The notes under the pieces were generated by a model. That model was given only the letters and a program-made list of their open reading frames with translations, ran no database searches and had not been told where the DNA came from. DNA of 64,000 nt from Microbacterium sp. AZCO (GTDB lineage Bacteria; Actinomycetota; Actinomycetes; Actinomycetales; Microbacteriaceae): the NCBI RefSeq assembly GCF_039614715.1, contig NZ_CP154857.1:372001-436000 (forward strand). The letters are read 5' to 3'. Of the stretch, positions 55,219 to 63,423 are shown piece after piece. The position numbers and the translations under genes are program-made. Position 1 is the stretch's first letter. Each line of letters opens with the position of its first letter.

Positions 55219-56409
55219 GTGCGGGTGCTAATCGTCACGAGCGTGTTCGCGGGGCCCGAAAGGTCGCCGTGGCTCATGGACGATCTCGCGAGCGAGCTCG
55301 TGCGGCAGGGGCACGAGGTGGATGTCGTCGTCGCGGATGCGACGCACCCCGGGCCACGGGGTTTCCGCGACGGCAGCCCGGACGGGCTTCGGGTGTTCAG
55401 TGTCGGACCGGAAGGAGTGCGACCGGGAGCGGCGTTCAAGCTCCTTGCCTATTTGGCGATGGGGTGGCGTCTGCACACGCACGCGCCTCGGGCGCTGCGG
55501 AAACAGTACGACCTCGGCGTCTATACCTCCATCGCGTCGTTCACATGGGGCCTGCCTGCACGTCTGCGTCGTTCGGGTCGCATCCGACGGCTGATGCTCG
55601 TGCTGTGGGACTTCTTCCCGGTCCATCAGCTGGAGATCGGCCGGATCCGCGCCGGCTGGGCAGCGGCTCCCATGAAGGCGATCGAGAAGAGTGCGATCGT
55701 CGATGCCGATGTGGTGGCCCTCATGTCCGATGCCAATGTCCGCTTCTTCCGCAGCTACTTCGGCCTCGGGAGCGAGACCATCGTGCTTCCTCCGTGGTCC
55801 TCCTCGGGATCGATCGACGACGCTCCCGGGCGCTGGAGGGCCAGCACGCTTCGCGTCCTCTGGGGCGGCCAGATCGCGCGGGGTCGTGGCCTGGACGTGC
55901 TTCTCGACGCGGCTCGCATTCTCGAGGCTGACCCAGCCACCCGTGAGTCGGTCGAGATCCTCATCGCCGGCGACGGTCCGGAACGCGAACGGATGCAGAA
56001 TGCCGCGCGGGATCTCGGAATCGTGCGATTTCTGGGCGCGCTCCCGAGAGACGATTTCCGGCGCCTTCTCGCCTCGGCGCACCTGGGAATGGCCATCACC
56101 GTGGAAGGCGTCTCGGTGCCGACCTTCCCCTCCAAGATCGTGGAGTACAGCGGAGCAGGTCTTCCGTCGCTCGTCTGCATTGAATCCGCATCAGATGTGC
56201 GAGACCTCGTCATGTCGCGGGGAATCGGTCTCGTCGCGCCCGCCGACGACCCAGAGGCGATCGCTACGCAGATCCGGGCGGCGTACGCCGAACTGCGGCA
56301 GAACGAACTGGAGAGGCGCAGTACCGCCGCGCGGGCCTTTTGGGCCGACGAATTGTCGGTGGAGCACGCTGCACGCACGATTTCCACAGCACCGGGGGCC
56401 ACCGTATGA
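55219..56409 (+). CDS. GT4-family glycosyltransferase (WbuB-like fold)
   Basis: 396 residues, GT-B. Key parts are VLIVTSVFAGPERSPWLMDD, RLMLVLWDFFPVHQLEIGRI, LRVLWGGQIARGRGLDVLL for donor-domain entry, and GVSVPTFPSKIVEYSGAGLPSLV with PSK-x4-SGxG, the donor-loop form seen in WbuB-type fucosaminyltransferases. An acidic-rich helix follows. The GTG start at 55219 is set by the -10 box. The frame upstream of it is open by chance. The stop overlaps the next start (ATGA). Confidence 0.85.
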   Translation: MRVLIVTSVFAGPERSPWLMDDLASELVRQGHEVDVVVADATHPGPRGFRDGSPDGLRVFSVGPEGVRPGAAFKLLAYLAMGWRLHTHAPRALRKQYDLGVYTSIASFTWGLPARLRRSGRIRRLMLVLWDFFPVHQLEIGRIRAGWAAAPMKAIEKSAIVDADVVALMSDANVRFFRSYFGLGSETIVLPPWSSSGSIDDAPGRWRASTLRVLWGGQIARGRGLDVLLDAARILEADPATRESVEILIAGDGPERERMQNAARDLGIVRFLGALPRDDFRRLLASAHLGMAITVEGVSVPTFPSKIVEYSGAGLPSLVCIESASDVRDLVMSRGIGLVAPADDPEAIATQIRAAYAELRQNELERRSTAARAFWADELSVEHAARTISTAPGATV

Positions 56410-57743
56410 AACTCTGGTGGCGGTCTGTGTGGACGACGACGCCCGTTCATCCGCGACGGGGGCGGGAAGCCTGGCGGTATGGCGTTGTGCCCATCGCGAT
56501 CGTGCTTGCGTGGTGGGTTATCGGCCTATTCTTCTACCTCGCGGGCTGGCCGGTCCCCTATCGGCGCGTGAACGCCGGCCTCGTGGCCGCTCTCGTCTCT
56601 GCCAGTGCTGTTCTGGCAGGGTGTGCCTACCTTGTGGTTTCGCGCCGCGCTCCGGCGGGTGTCATCCCGAACCGGTCCCGGCGTGCTCCCGTCATCGTGG
56701 TCGTGGGTATCTTCGCTAGCGTCCTCCTCCTCTTTCCATGGGCGGAGACGTATTCGGCTTTCCACGCATGGGAGCTCCTGGGTGCCCTTCAGGACCAAGG
56801 TCGCGCGTTTCTCGGATCAAGCGAACGCATCGATCAAGGTAGCGGTAGCCGATTGCTCGTGATCGCGGCGCAGGTCCTCGCGGCTCCGGCGACGATGGCC
56901 GTCATCCCGTTCACTGCACTTGCGTGGTTCGAGCGTCGCGCACACGGCGTCTATCTGCTCGCCGGGCTCTCGGTGCAGGCGGCGATGAGTATTCTCGTCG
57001 GCCGGGACACCTATGTCGTCAGCGCGGGAATCCTCTGCGCAGCAGGGTGGTATGTGGCGAGGGTTCGCAGAGCAAGCATGCCCGGGTGGCGCGCCGTCCT
57101 GATCATCGCGGCCGGAACAGTCTTGTTCTTGGTCGTATTCGGCGCGCGGAAGCTGTCTCGCGGAGTCCGAGAGCAGCTTTGCCTTCCCGGTGCGGATCGG
57201 TGCGTTACCGATGGTCCACCCACCCTGTGGGACTCGGTGGCCGCCAGCTTCGTCACGTACTCGAGTCAATCCATGGAAGGGCTCGGGCGGGCGTTCCTCG
57301 GGAACTGGGCGTTCGGTGGTGGCTACCGACACTCACAGGCGCTCGGGGGGATCGTAAAGACGCTCATGGGCGGAGGGGGCCCGGATGTCATAACCGACCA
57401 GCTCACCGCGCACGACTGGTCAGACACTGCCTACTGGAGTACCGGGTTCGCGTGGATCGCCAACGATGTTCCGTGGATTCTCGTTCCCGTGTTCGTTGCG
57501 ATCGCCGCGGCGTTCGTCGCGCTCGCGTGGCGACGGGTCGTGAGGTGGGGTGATTGGCTGTCGGCGTCCGTCTTCGGGTACGGATGGTTCGCCCTCTTTT
57601 TCCTCGCCCAGAATCTGACCCTCGCAACGAGCGGGCCGCTCTACGTCGGATACATCGTCCTGGCGGTGCTCTTCCTCGCGCGCGAAGTCCGTCTCGTGCT
57701 TCGTCGGGTCGCGCGGCGAGCACCGACCCCGGCTGCGAAGTGA
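56406..57743 (+). CDS. Polysaccharide polymerase-like membrane protein (Wzy candidate)
   Basis: 445 residues with about ten to eleven membrane segments. A large loop near the middle (FGARKLSRGVREQLCLPGAD to SSQSMEGLGRAFLGNWAFGGGYRHSQ-like region) carries paired Cys and the scattered Arg/His typical of oligosaccharide repeat-unit polymerases, which have little sequence conservation. It is coupled on both sides by four-base overlaps, upstream GT4 and downstream O-antigen-ligase-type gene. Its G/C bias is lower than the housekeeping block. Wzy function is inferred from topology and neighbours. Confidence 0.6.
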   Translation: MKLWWRSVWTTTPVHPRRGREAWRYGVVPIAIVLAWWVIGLFFYLAGWPVPYRRVNAGLVAALVSASAVLAGCAYLVVSRRAPAGVIPNRSRRAPVIVVVGIFASVLLLFPWAETYSAFHAWELLGALQDQGRAFLGSSERIDQGSGSRLLVIAAQVLAAPATMAVIPFTALAWFERRAHGVYLLAGLSVQAAMSILVGRDTYVVSAGILCAAGWYVARVRRASMPGWRAVLIIAAGTVLFLVVFGARKLSRGVREQLCLPGADRCVTDGPPTLWDSVAASFVTYSSQSMEGLGRAFLGNWAFGGGYRHSQALGGIVKTLMGGGGPDVITDQLTAHDWSDTAYWSTGFAWIANDVPWILVPVFVAIAAAFVALAWRRVVRWGDWLSASVFGYGWFALFFLAQNLTLATSGPLYVGYIVLAVLFLAREVRLVLRRVARRAPTPAAK

Positions 57744-58948
57744 CACGGGTGTCGCACCTTCACCCGTGGACCCTGACGTGGCGAATCGGCCTCGTCGTCA
57801 TCGTTTCGCTGACGAGCCTCGGCGGGATGGCGGTGCTTCTCGGCCTTCCGCAGCTTGCCTGGCAGGGCCTGCTTTTCGCCGCGGCGTGTGTGCTCGCCGC
57901 GGGTGCCGTCGTTCTCACCGTCCGGCGCGGACGGTTCTGGGAGTTGATGAGGGATCGGCTGACCTGGATCGTCGGAGTCTTCGTCGTCCTCGCGGGCTTG
58001 AGTGGAGCGCTGAGTCGACACGTGCCCAACGCGCTCGCGCAGGTTGCTGTCCTCGCGCTCATGATGTGCGTTCTCGTGTTCGGCACCGGGATCCGCCGTC
58101 GAGAGGAACTCGTCGTCGACCTTGCCTTCATCGTCGGAACTCTCGCGGCGTTCAGCATCGCGGCGGCCCTCCTGGGACTCCTGGTGCCGCCGGTCGGCAT
58201 TGGGCCCTACGGCCGACTCGTGGGGACATTCTCGAACGCGAATTACTTGGGCATGGTGTCGGCCTTCGCGATCGTCGGGTCCGCGACGATCGCATGGCTG
58301 GGCGCTCGGTCGATGCGCGCGGGGTGGGCCGCGATCGCGCTCCTAGTGGTGCCCAGCTTGGTGTGGAGCGGCTCACGAGGCGCAATGATCGCCGCAGCTG
58401 TCGGCCTCGCCGTGGTCTTCGTCCTCGCGCGGTGGTGGTGGGTGCTTGTCGCCGAGGGAGTACTCGCCGCCGCGGCGCTGGCGGTCGCACTCCTGACGCC
58501 AACCTTCGCTGAACGGCTCGCCGGTTCGGATTTCACCTCTGGCCGCTGGGCGCTCTACGGGGAAGCTCTCGAGCTGTGGGCACAGTCGCCGCTGGTCGGC
58601 ATCGGCTACCGCACGTTGGAGCTGACGGCGGACACACGGGGCTTCTCGGCGCACAACCTACCGCTCGCCGTGCTGGTGGAGACCGGCATCTTGGGGTTCC
58701 TCGCTTTCGCGGCGCTCATCGCGATGATCTTCTGGCGAGGCGGGATTGGCCCCTGGCTGGGGCTCGCGATTACGGTTCTTGTAATCGAGCAGACTGAGTC
58801 AAGCATGCTCGGTTGGGCGGGTCCGACCGCATTCGCGTTCTGGTTCGCGCTGTTCGTCCACGGGGCGAATCGCGGGCGAAGGGCTCAGACTACGCCGGCC
58901 CGAATCCCGCGGGAGCGACGCAAGACGACTGACGCCGCGACGGAGTAG
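57740..58948 (+). CDS. O-antigen ligase/polymerase family (WaaL/Wzy_C) membrane protein
   Basis: 402 residues from a GTG overlapping the preceding stop. About ten to twelve membrane segments surround the family signatures GTFSNANYLGMVSAF, WSGSRGAMIAAAVGLA, SGRWALYGEALELWAQSPLVG and AHNLPLAVLVETGILG, the outer loop with its conserved Arg and His. Family members polymerise or transfer undecaprenyl-linked glycans on the outer face. In a Gram-positive the final attachment is normally by LCP proteins, so a polymerase role is likely. Its last 64 bases overlap the convergent wzx gene. Confidence 0.85.
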   Translation: MTRVSHLHPWTLTWRIGLVVIVSLTSLGGMAVLLGLPQLAWQGLLFAAACVLAAGAVVLTVRRGRFWELMRDRLTWIVGVFVVLAGLSGALSRHVPNALAQVAVLALMMCVLVFGTGIRRREELVVDLAFIVGTLAAFSIAAALLGLLVPPVGIGPYGRLVGTFSNANYLGMVSAFAIVGSATIAWLGARSMRAGWAAIALLVVPSLVWSGSRGAMIAAAVGLAVVFVLARWWWVLVAEGVLAAAALAVALLTPTFAERLAGSDFTSGRWALYGEALELWAQSPLVGIGYRTLELTADTRGFSAHNLPLAVLVETGILGFLAFAALIAMIFWRGGIGPWLGLAITVLVIEQTESSMLGWAGPTAFAFWFALFVHGANRGRRAQTTPARIPRERRKTTDAATE

Positions 58949-60156
58949 GCGACCGTCAGGAGCATCGATAGCGCGGCGGTGCCAGCTGCTCCCCATCCCG
59001 ACGCGATCCAGACACCGGCCGCGAGCCAGGGGACGATGACGGTCGCGTTCAGGATGAATGAGGTTCCCTCGAGCTCGCAGAGCAGCATGAGCTGGTTCAC
59101 CTGCCCGGCGGCCACGGAGGCGACCGCGCCGACGATCAGGAACCGGAGCGGGACGGCCGCCCCGGCCAGATCTGCGCCGAAGAGCAGCCGCACGACGGGT
59201 TCCGCCGCGATGAGGAGCACGGCGGCGGGGATCGCCACGAGGCCTACCGCTTGCAGAGCCGACGATCGAGCGAGTCTGTTGAGATCGCCGATGCGACCCG
59301 CGAAAAAGTCACGGGCGAACCGGGGCGCAAGGTAGGAGACCTGCACGCTCGGCACGAGCGTGAGGAAGTTCGCGACACGGGCGGCGATGGTGAACAGCGT
59401 GACCTGCTGGAGAAGGCCAAGAGAACTCAGTACGAAGACGGGCGCCCAGGCGGCGACGTACACGAGCAGCGCAGAGAGCATCATGGCTGAGAGCGGCCGA
59501 ACGTTCTCGCGGAGGAAGCGTCCGAATGTAACAGGATCCTCTCGCGGCCGGCCGCTGTCGTGCACGCGAGACGACCTCACGGCGAGGGGCACCGACCACG
59601 CTGCAGCAAAGATCGAAGAGAGCGCGAAGGCACCGATCGCCAGCTCAACGCTGGCCGACCCGGCGAGCCACGCCGCTGCGAGCAAGATCGTCGACATCGC
59701 GGGCACGAAGCCGAGCTCCGCCAAGATGCCCGCCACCATGCGATGGGTGCTGCGGAGGACGGCCCCCGCAACCACCGACAGGGCGAGTCCCGGCACGGCG
59801 GCAGCGACGCCCACGACGCCGATCCACCCCATACCGCCGCCCGAAGACACGATCACGCCGCCCATGACGACGACGGCACCCACCGCGCTTGCGAGCAGGA
59901 CGACCAGCCACGCCGCGCGCATCGTCGAGTGGTGATCGCCAGACCCGCTCAGAAGCTTCACCGCAAGGGTGTCGACGCCGAACCGCGCAAATGTCGCCAC
60001 CACGGTCACGCTGGTGAAGACGACGAAGAACACCCCCGCCCCGGCCGGAGGGAGCACGCGCGCGACCACGACGGTCAGCAGGAAACTCGCGCCGATCGAG
60101 GCGATGCGGGCGATGAGAGCGTGGACGGTGCGTGGAGGGACCGCGCGGACCATCAC
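58885..60156 (-). CDS. wzx: Wzx-type oligosaccharide flippase
   Basis: 423 residues with about twelve to fourteen membrane segments in the polysaccharide-transporter (PST) pattern: RIASIGASFLLTVVVARVL, GAGVFFVVFTSVTVVATFARFGVD, and a mid-chain FLTLVPSVQVSYLAPRFAR. It would flip undecaprenyl-linked repeat units containing the FucNAc made by the genes upstream. GTG 60156 overlaps the capG stop by four bases; the next codon is an ATG and could be used instead. Its 3' end overlaps the convergent ligase-type gene by 64 bases. Confidence 0.88.
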   Translation of the reverse strand: MMVRAVPPRTVHALIARIASIGASFLLTVVVARVLPPAGAGVFFVVFTSVTVVATFARFGVDTLAVKLLSGSGDHHSTMRAAWLVVLLASAVGAVVVMGGVIVSSGGGMGWIGVVGVAAAVPGLALSVVAGAVLRSTHRMVAGILAELGFVPAMSTILLAAAWLAGSASVELAIGAFALSSIFAAAWSVPLAVRSSRVHDSGRPREDPVTFGRFLRENVRPLSAMMLSALLVYVAAWAPVFVLSSLGLLQQVTLFTIAARVANFLTLVPSVQVSYLAPRFARDFFAGRIGDLNRLARSSALQAVGLVAIPAAVLLIAAEPVVRLLFGADLAGAAVPLRFLIVGAVASVAAGQVNQLMLLCELEGTSFILNATVIVPWLAAGVWIASGWGAAGTAALSMLLTVAYSVAASVVLRRSRGIRAGVV

Positions 60157-61289
60157 CGTCGTCGGAGCGCGTTGCGCTCGTGGTGGCTGAGCGCCGTCGA
60201 GCGGATGAAGTTCACGACCCGGCGAGAGGTGTCGGAGATTTCGTACTCGACGGGCGTCGCGGCCGCACCTTCCGCATGGAACTGTTGCACTGCCGCCTCG
60301 ACGCCCTCCAAGACGCGAGCGGGCTCGACACCCGTCGTGATCGTGACTCCCGTGTCAATCGCTTCCGGGCGCTCGATCGCCTCGCGCAGTGAGACCGCGG
60401 GGAACCCGAGGATCGACGATTCCTCGCTGATGGTGCCGCTGTCGGAAAGCACGGCACGTGCCTCGATCTGCAGCTTGACGTAGTCATGGAAGCCGAACGG
60501 GGGATGGAAGACGAGACCTTCGGCCGCGCTCTCGCCGCGAGCCTCGAGGCGCGCCCGCGTCCGCGGGTGAGTCGACACGAGCGTCGGCATGCCGGTCTGC
60601 CGGGTGAGTTCTTCGAGGGACTCGACGAGCGCCGCCAGTCGCGCAGGGTCGTCGACGTTCTCCTCGCGATGCGCACTCACGAGGTGGAACGCGCCGCGCG
60701 TGAGACCCTGCCGCTCGAGCACATCGCTCGCGGCGATCTCGGCCGCATCGGCGTCGAGCACCTCGCGCATGGGCGATCCCGTCACGATGATGCGCGAGGG
60801 GTGCAGTCCCTCGGCGAGAAGATTGCGCCGAGCATGCTCGGTGTAGGCGAGGTTGTAGTCCGATACGTGATCCACCAGGCGGCGGTTCGTCTCCTCGGGG
60901 ACATTGAAGTCAAAACTCCGGTTGCCGGCCTCCATGTGGTACACCGGGATCCGCATGCGCTTGGCCATGACAGCTGCGATGCAGCTGTTGGTGTCACCGA
61001 GCACGAGCACGGCATCTGGGCGCTCTTCGCGCAGGACGCGTTCGACTCCGACCAGCACTGATCCGAGTGTCGATCCCAGCGACGACGTGTCCGCGCCCAA
61101 GAAGTGGTCGGGGGCACGCAGTCCGAGGTCTTCGAAGAAGACCTCATTGAGCGAGTAGTCGTAGTTCTGACCGGTGTGCACCAGTACATGTCGGGTCTCC
61201 GCGTCGAGCCTGCGGATCGTCGCGGAGAGTCGGATGATCTCGGGACGGGTCCCGACGACGGTGACGACTTTCAGGAGCGGGGAGCTCAT
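60153..61289 (-). CDS. capG: UDP-N-acetyl hexosamine 2-epimerase, CapG/FnlC type
   Basis: 378 residues in the WecB family: KVVTVVGTRPEIIRLSATI, HTGQNYD, LGDTNSCI, HMEAGNRSFD, SAHREENVD and LSDSGTISEESSILGFP, the signature with the active-site residues. Following capE and capF, it should make the last step to UDP-N-acetyl-L-fucosamine by epimerising C2, rather than UDP-ManNAc. ATG 61289 overlaps the capF stop (ATGA). WecB itself would be the alternative if the neighbours were absent. Confidence 0.88.
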   Translation of the reverse strand: MSSPLLKVVTVVGTRPEIIRLSATIRRLDAETRHVLVHTGQNYDYSLNEVFFEDLGLRAPDHFLGADTSSLGSTLGSVLVGVERVLREERPDAVLVLGDTNSCIAAVMAKRMRIPVYHMEAGNRSFDFNVPEETNRRLVDHVSDYNLAYTEHARRNLLAEGLHPSRIIVTGSPMREVLDADAAEIAASDVLERQGLTRGAFHLVSAHREENVDDPARLAALVESLEELTRQTGMPTLVSTHPRTRARLEARGESAAEGLVFHPPFGFHDYVKLQIEARAVLSDSGTISEESSILGFPAVSLREAIERPEAIDTGVTITTGVEPARVLEGVEAAVQQFHAEGAAATPVEYEISDTSRRVVNFIRSTALSHHERNALRRR

Positions 61290-62380
61290 ACGGCCTCCGG
61301 AATGGTGTCGGGTCGGGACGGATCGAAGATGTCGTTCGTCCAGAAGCAGGTATAGAGGATGTCGGAGCTCGTGTTCGTGATCCGATGGGACCACATCGTG
61401 GGCATGTCGACGGCGACGGGTGAGTCTCCGTCGACCGGGATGCGTACGATCGCGTCGTCGAAGAGTCGGCGCAGTTCGATGAGTCCCCTGCCCGCGATGA
61501 CGATGAAGCGCTCGATCTTGCGTCGGTGGTAGTGGTCGCCTCGGGTGATGCCGGGTTCCGTGGTCGAGAACGACGTCTGACCCGGTCCGCCCTGCGCGCG
61601 CACGATCTCGAAAAAGGATCCGCGTGCGTCGGCGCGGCGCGTGAGCGGGATGGCGGGGCGCCGATCGACGAGGTATGAGCGATAGGTGTTGAACAGGTCG
61701 CGCTCGAACGTGGTCGACACGTCGGGTATCTCGCCGCGCTCGTAGGACTCGGCGATTCCCCGGAGGCGTGTCAGAAGCCCCGAGACCGACTCGCGTGCGG
61801 CGAGCTTGTCCAGTGCGCCGGGACTGGCTGCGCCGATAAGCAGATCGGCAGCATCCTGAGCGTGCAGCAGCGTCAGCTCGCGGTCGACGGCGATCTCCGG
61901 CTCCTGACCGTTCGCCAGCAGATGGCAGAAGGTCGCCGTGACGGCGTTGTAGAAGGGACGTCCGTGCTCGCCGAAGAGATTCGGCAGGCGCACTTCTTCG
62001 AAGTCGCCGCCGACGTGGCCAGCAGCCGCGCTGAGGCTCGCGCTCGCCCTCGCCTTCGCGTCCCCGTAGAGACCGCCCGTATCCGACTGTGTCGATCCAG
62101 CGAACACGACCCGCGTCGGCGGAGCGTCGGCCGCCTCTATCGCGGCCGACAGCTGGTTCGCGAAGAGTGCGTTCCCGTGCACGATCTCATCTTCCGTGCC
62201 GCGATTCACCCCGGCGAGATGGATGACCAGATCCGCGCCCGAGACCGCCTGGACAGCCTGCCCGAGATCGAAACCGTCTCCGACGGCGAGCGACGTGACA
62301 TGGTCGCCCCGCTCATGCAACGCGGCGCGGGTGTGCCAGCCGAGGAAGCCGCCTCCACCGGTCAGGACGGTTCGCGTCAC
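61286..62380 (-). CDS. capF: CapF/FnlB bifunctional reductase with C-terminal cupin
   Basis: 364 residues. An N-terminal SDR domain (TGGGGFLGWHTRAAL, HLAGVNRG, AGSTQSDTGGLYG, YGDAKARA) is followed from about residue 250 by a cupin with RGSFFEIVRAQGGPGQTSFS and the metal-site histidines in GDHYHRRKIERF. In the FucNAc pathway it epimerises and reduces the CapE product to UDP-N-acetyl-6-deoxy-talosamine. The GTG start overlaps the capE stop. Confidence 0.95.
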   Translation of the reverse strand: MTRTVLTGGGGFLGWHTRAALHERGDHVTSLAVGDGFDLGQAVQAVSGADLVIHLAGVNRGTEDEIVHGNALFANQLSAAIEAADAPPTRVVFAGSTQSDTGGLYGDAKARASASLSAAAGHVGGDFEEVRLPNLFGEHGRPFYNAVTATFCHLLANGQEPEIAVDRELTLLHAQDAADLLIGAASPGALDKLAARESVSGLLTRLRGIAESYERGEIPDVSTTFERDLFNTYRSYLVDRRPAIPLTRRADARGSFFEIVRAQGGPGQTSFSTTEPGITRGDHYHRRKIERFIVIAGRGLIELRRLFDDAIVRIPVDGDSPVAVDMPTMWSHRITNTSSDILYTCFWTNDIFDPSRPDTIPEAV

Positions 62381-63423
62381 GCCGCCGTCCCCTGGCGGAT
62401 GCCGGCGGCCGCGAGCTCGGCCCGCACTTCGGGAAGGCCGAGCAGCATCTGCTTGACCTCGTCGAGGCTCATCCGGTCGACCGTGTGCGAGTCGTAGTCG
62501 GCGTATTCGTTTTGGTGAGGATCGCCGTCCTCGAAGTAGATACCGTAGTTGAGGTCCCGGTTGTCAGCGCGGATCCGGAAGTAGTCGCCCATGTCGCTCG
62601 CTCGTGCGAGCTCCTCCCGAGTAGCGAGGGCCTCCGAGCGCTTCTCCGCATGACGCGTGCCGATGACCGTGACGCGGGCATCGGATTCGAACAGCTCGAT
62701 GACCGCCTGAGCGAGGTCACCGATCGTGCACGCGGGAGCCTTGCGGATGAAGAGGTCTCCCTGATTGGCGTTGGTGAACGCGAACTCGACCAGGTCGACG
62801 GATTGCGCGAGCGACATCATGAACCGGGTCATCCCGACATCCGTCACCGTCAGATCGCGGCCCGCCTTGAGCTGCCCGATGAAGAGGGGGATCACCGATC
62901 CCCGCGAGTACATGACGTTGCCGTATCTCACGGCTGACACGATGGTCGTCGCGTGCGGATTGTTGAGGCCGTGGGACTGCGCCACTTTCTCGGACAGGGC
63001 CTTGCTCATGCCCATGGCGTTGACCGGATAGACGGCTTTGTCGGTCGACAGGCAGACGACGGATGCCACGCCCGCGGCGTCTGCCGCGCGCACGACATTC
63101 TCGGTGCCGAGCACATTGGTGCGGACGGCCTCCAAGGGGAAGAACTCGCAGGAGGGAACCTGCTTCAGAGCCGCAGCGTGGAACACGTAGTCGATGTCCT
63201 TCATCGCCCGCTCGACGCTCTGGAGGTCGCGGATGTCGCCGACGTAGAAGCGGGCGCGCGAATCACGGAGGTCGTGCCGCATGCGATCCTGCTTCTCCTC
63301 GTCACGGCTCAGGATCCGTACCTCAGCGGCGCCCTCTGCCAGGAGTTTGCGGGCGACTGTCTGGCCGAACGAGCCCGTGCCGCCCGTTACCAGGATCTGC
63401 TTGTCGGAATACTTGTCGCTCAA
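62377..63423 (-). CDS. capE: UDP-GlcNAc 4,6-dehydratase/5-epimerase, CapE/FnlA type
   Basis: 348 residues, SDR fold: ILVTGGTGSFGQTVARKLL, HAAALKQVPSCEFFP, LSTDKAVYPVNAMGMSKALSEK (the catalytic Lys/Met form that separates FnlA/PseB from RmlB, which uses Tyr), and RYGNVMYSRGSVIPLF. It starts UDP-GlcNAc down the L-FucNAc route. The start codon is TTG at 63423, coupled to the stop of the upstream transferase (TTGA); no ATG or GTG fits the N-terminus. Confidence 0.95.
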   Translation of the reverse strand: MSDKYSDKQILVTGGTGSFGQTVARKLLAEGAAEVRILSRDEEKQDRMRHDLRDSRARFYVGDIRDLQSVERAMKDIDYVFHAAALKQVPSCEFFPLEAVRTNVLGTENVVRAADAAGVASVVCLSTDKAVYPVNAMGMSKALSEKVAQSHGLNNPHATTIVSAVRYGNVMYSRGSVIPLFIGQLKAGRDLTVTDVGMTRFMMSLAQSVDLVEFAFTNANQGDLFIRKAPACTIGDLAQAVIELFESDARVTVIGTRHAEKRSEALATREELARASDMGDYFRIRADNRDLNYGIYFEDGDPHQNEYADYDSHTVDRMSLDEVKQMLLGLPEVRAELAAAGIRQGTAA

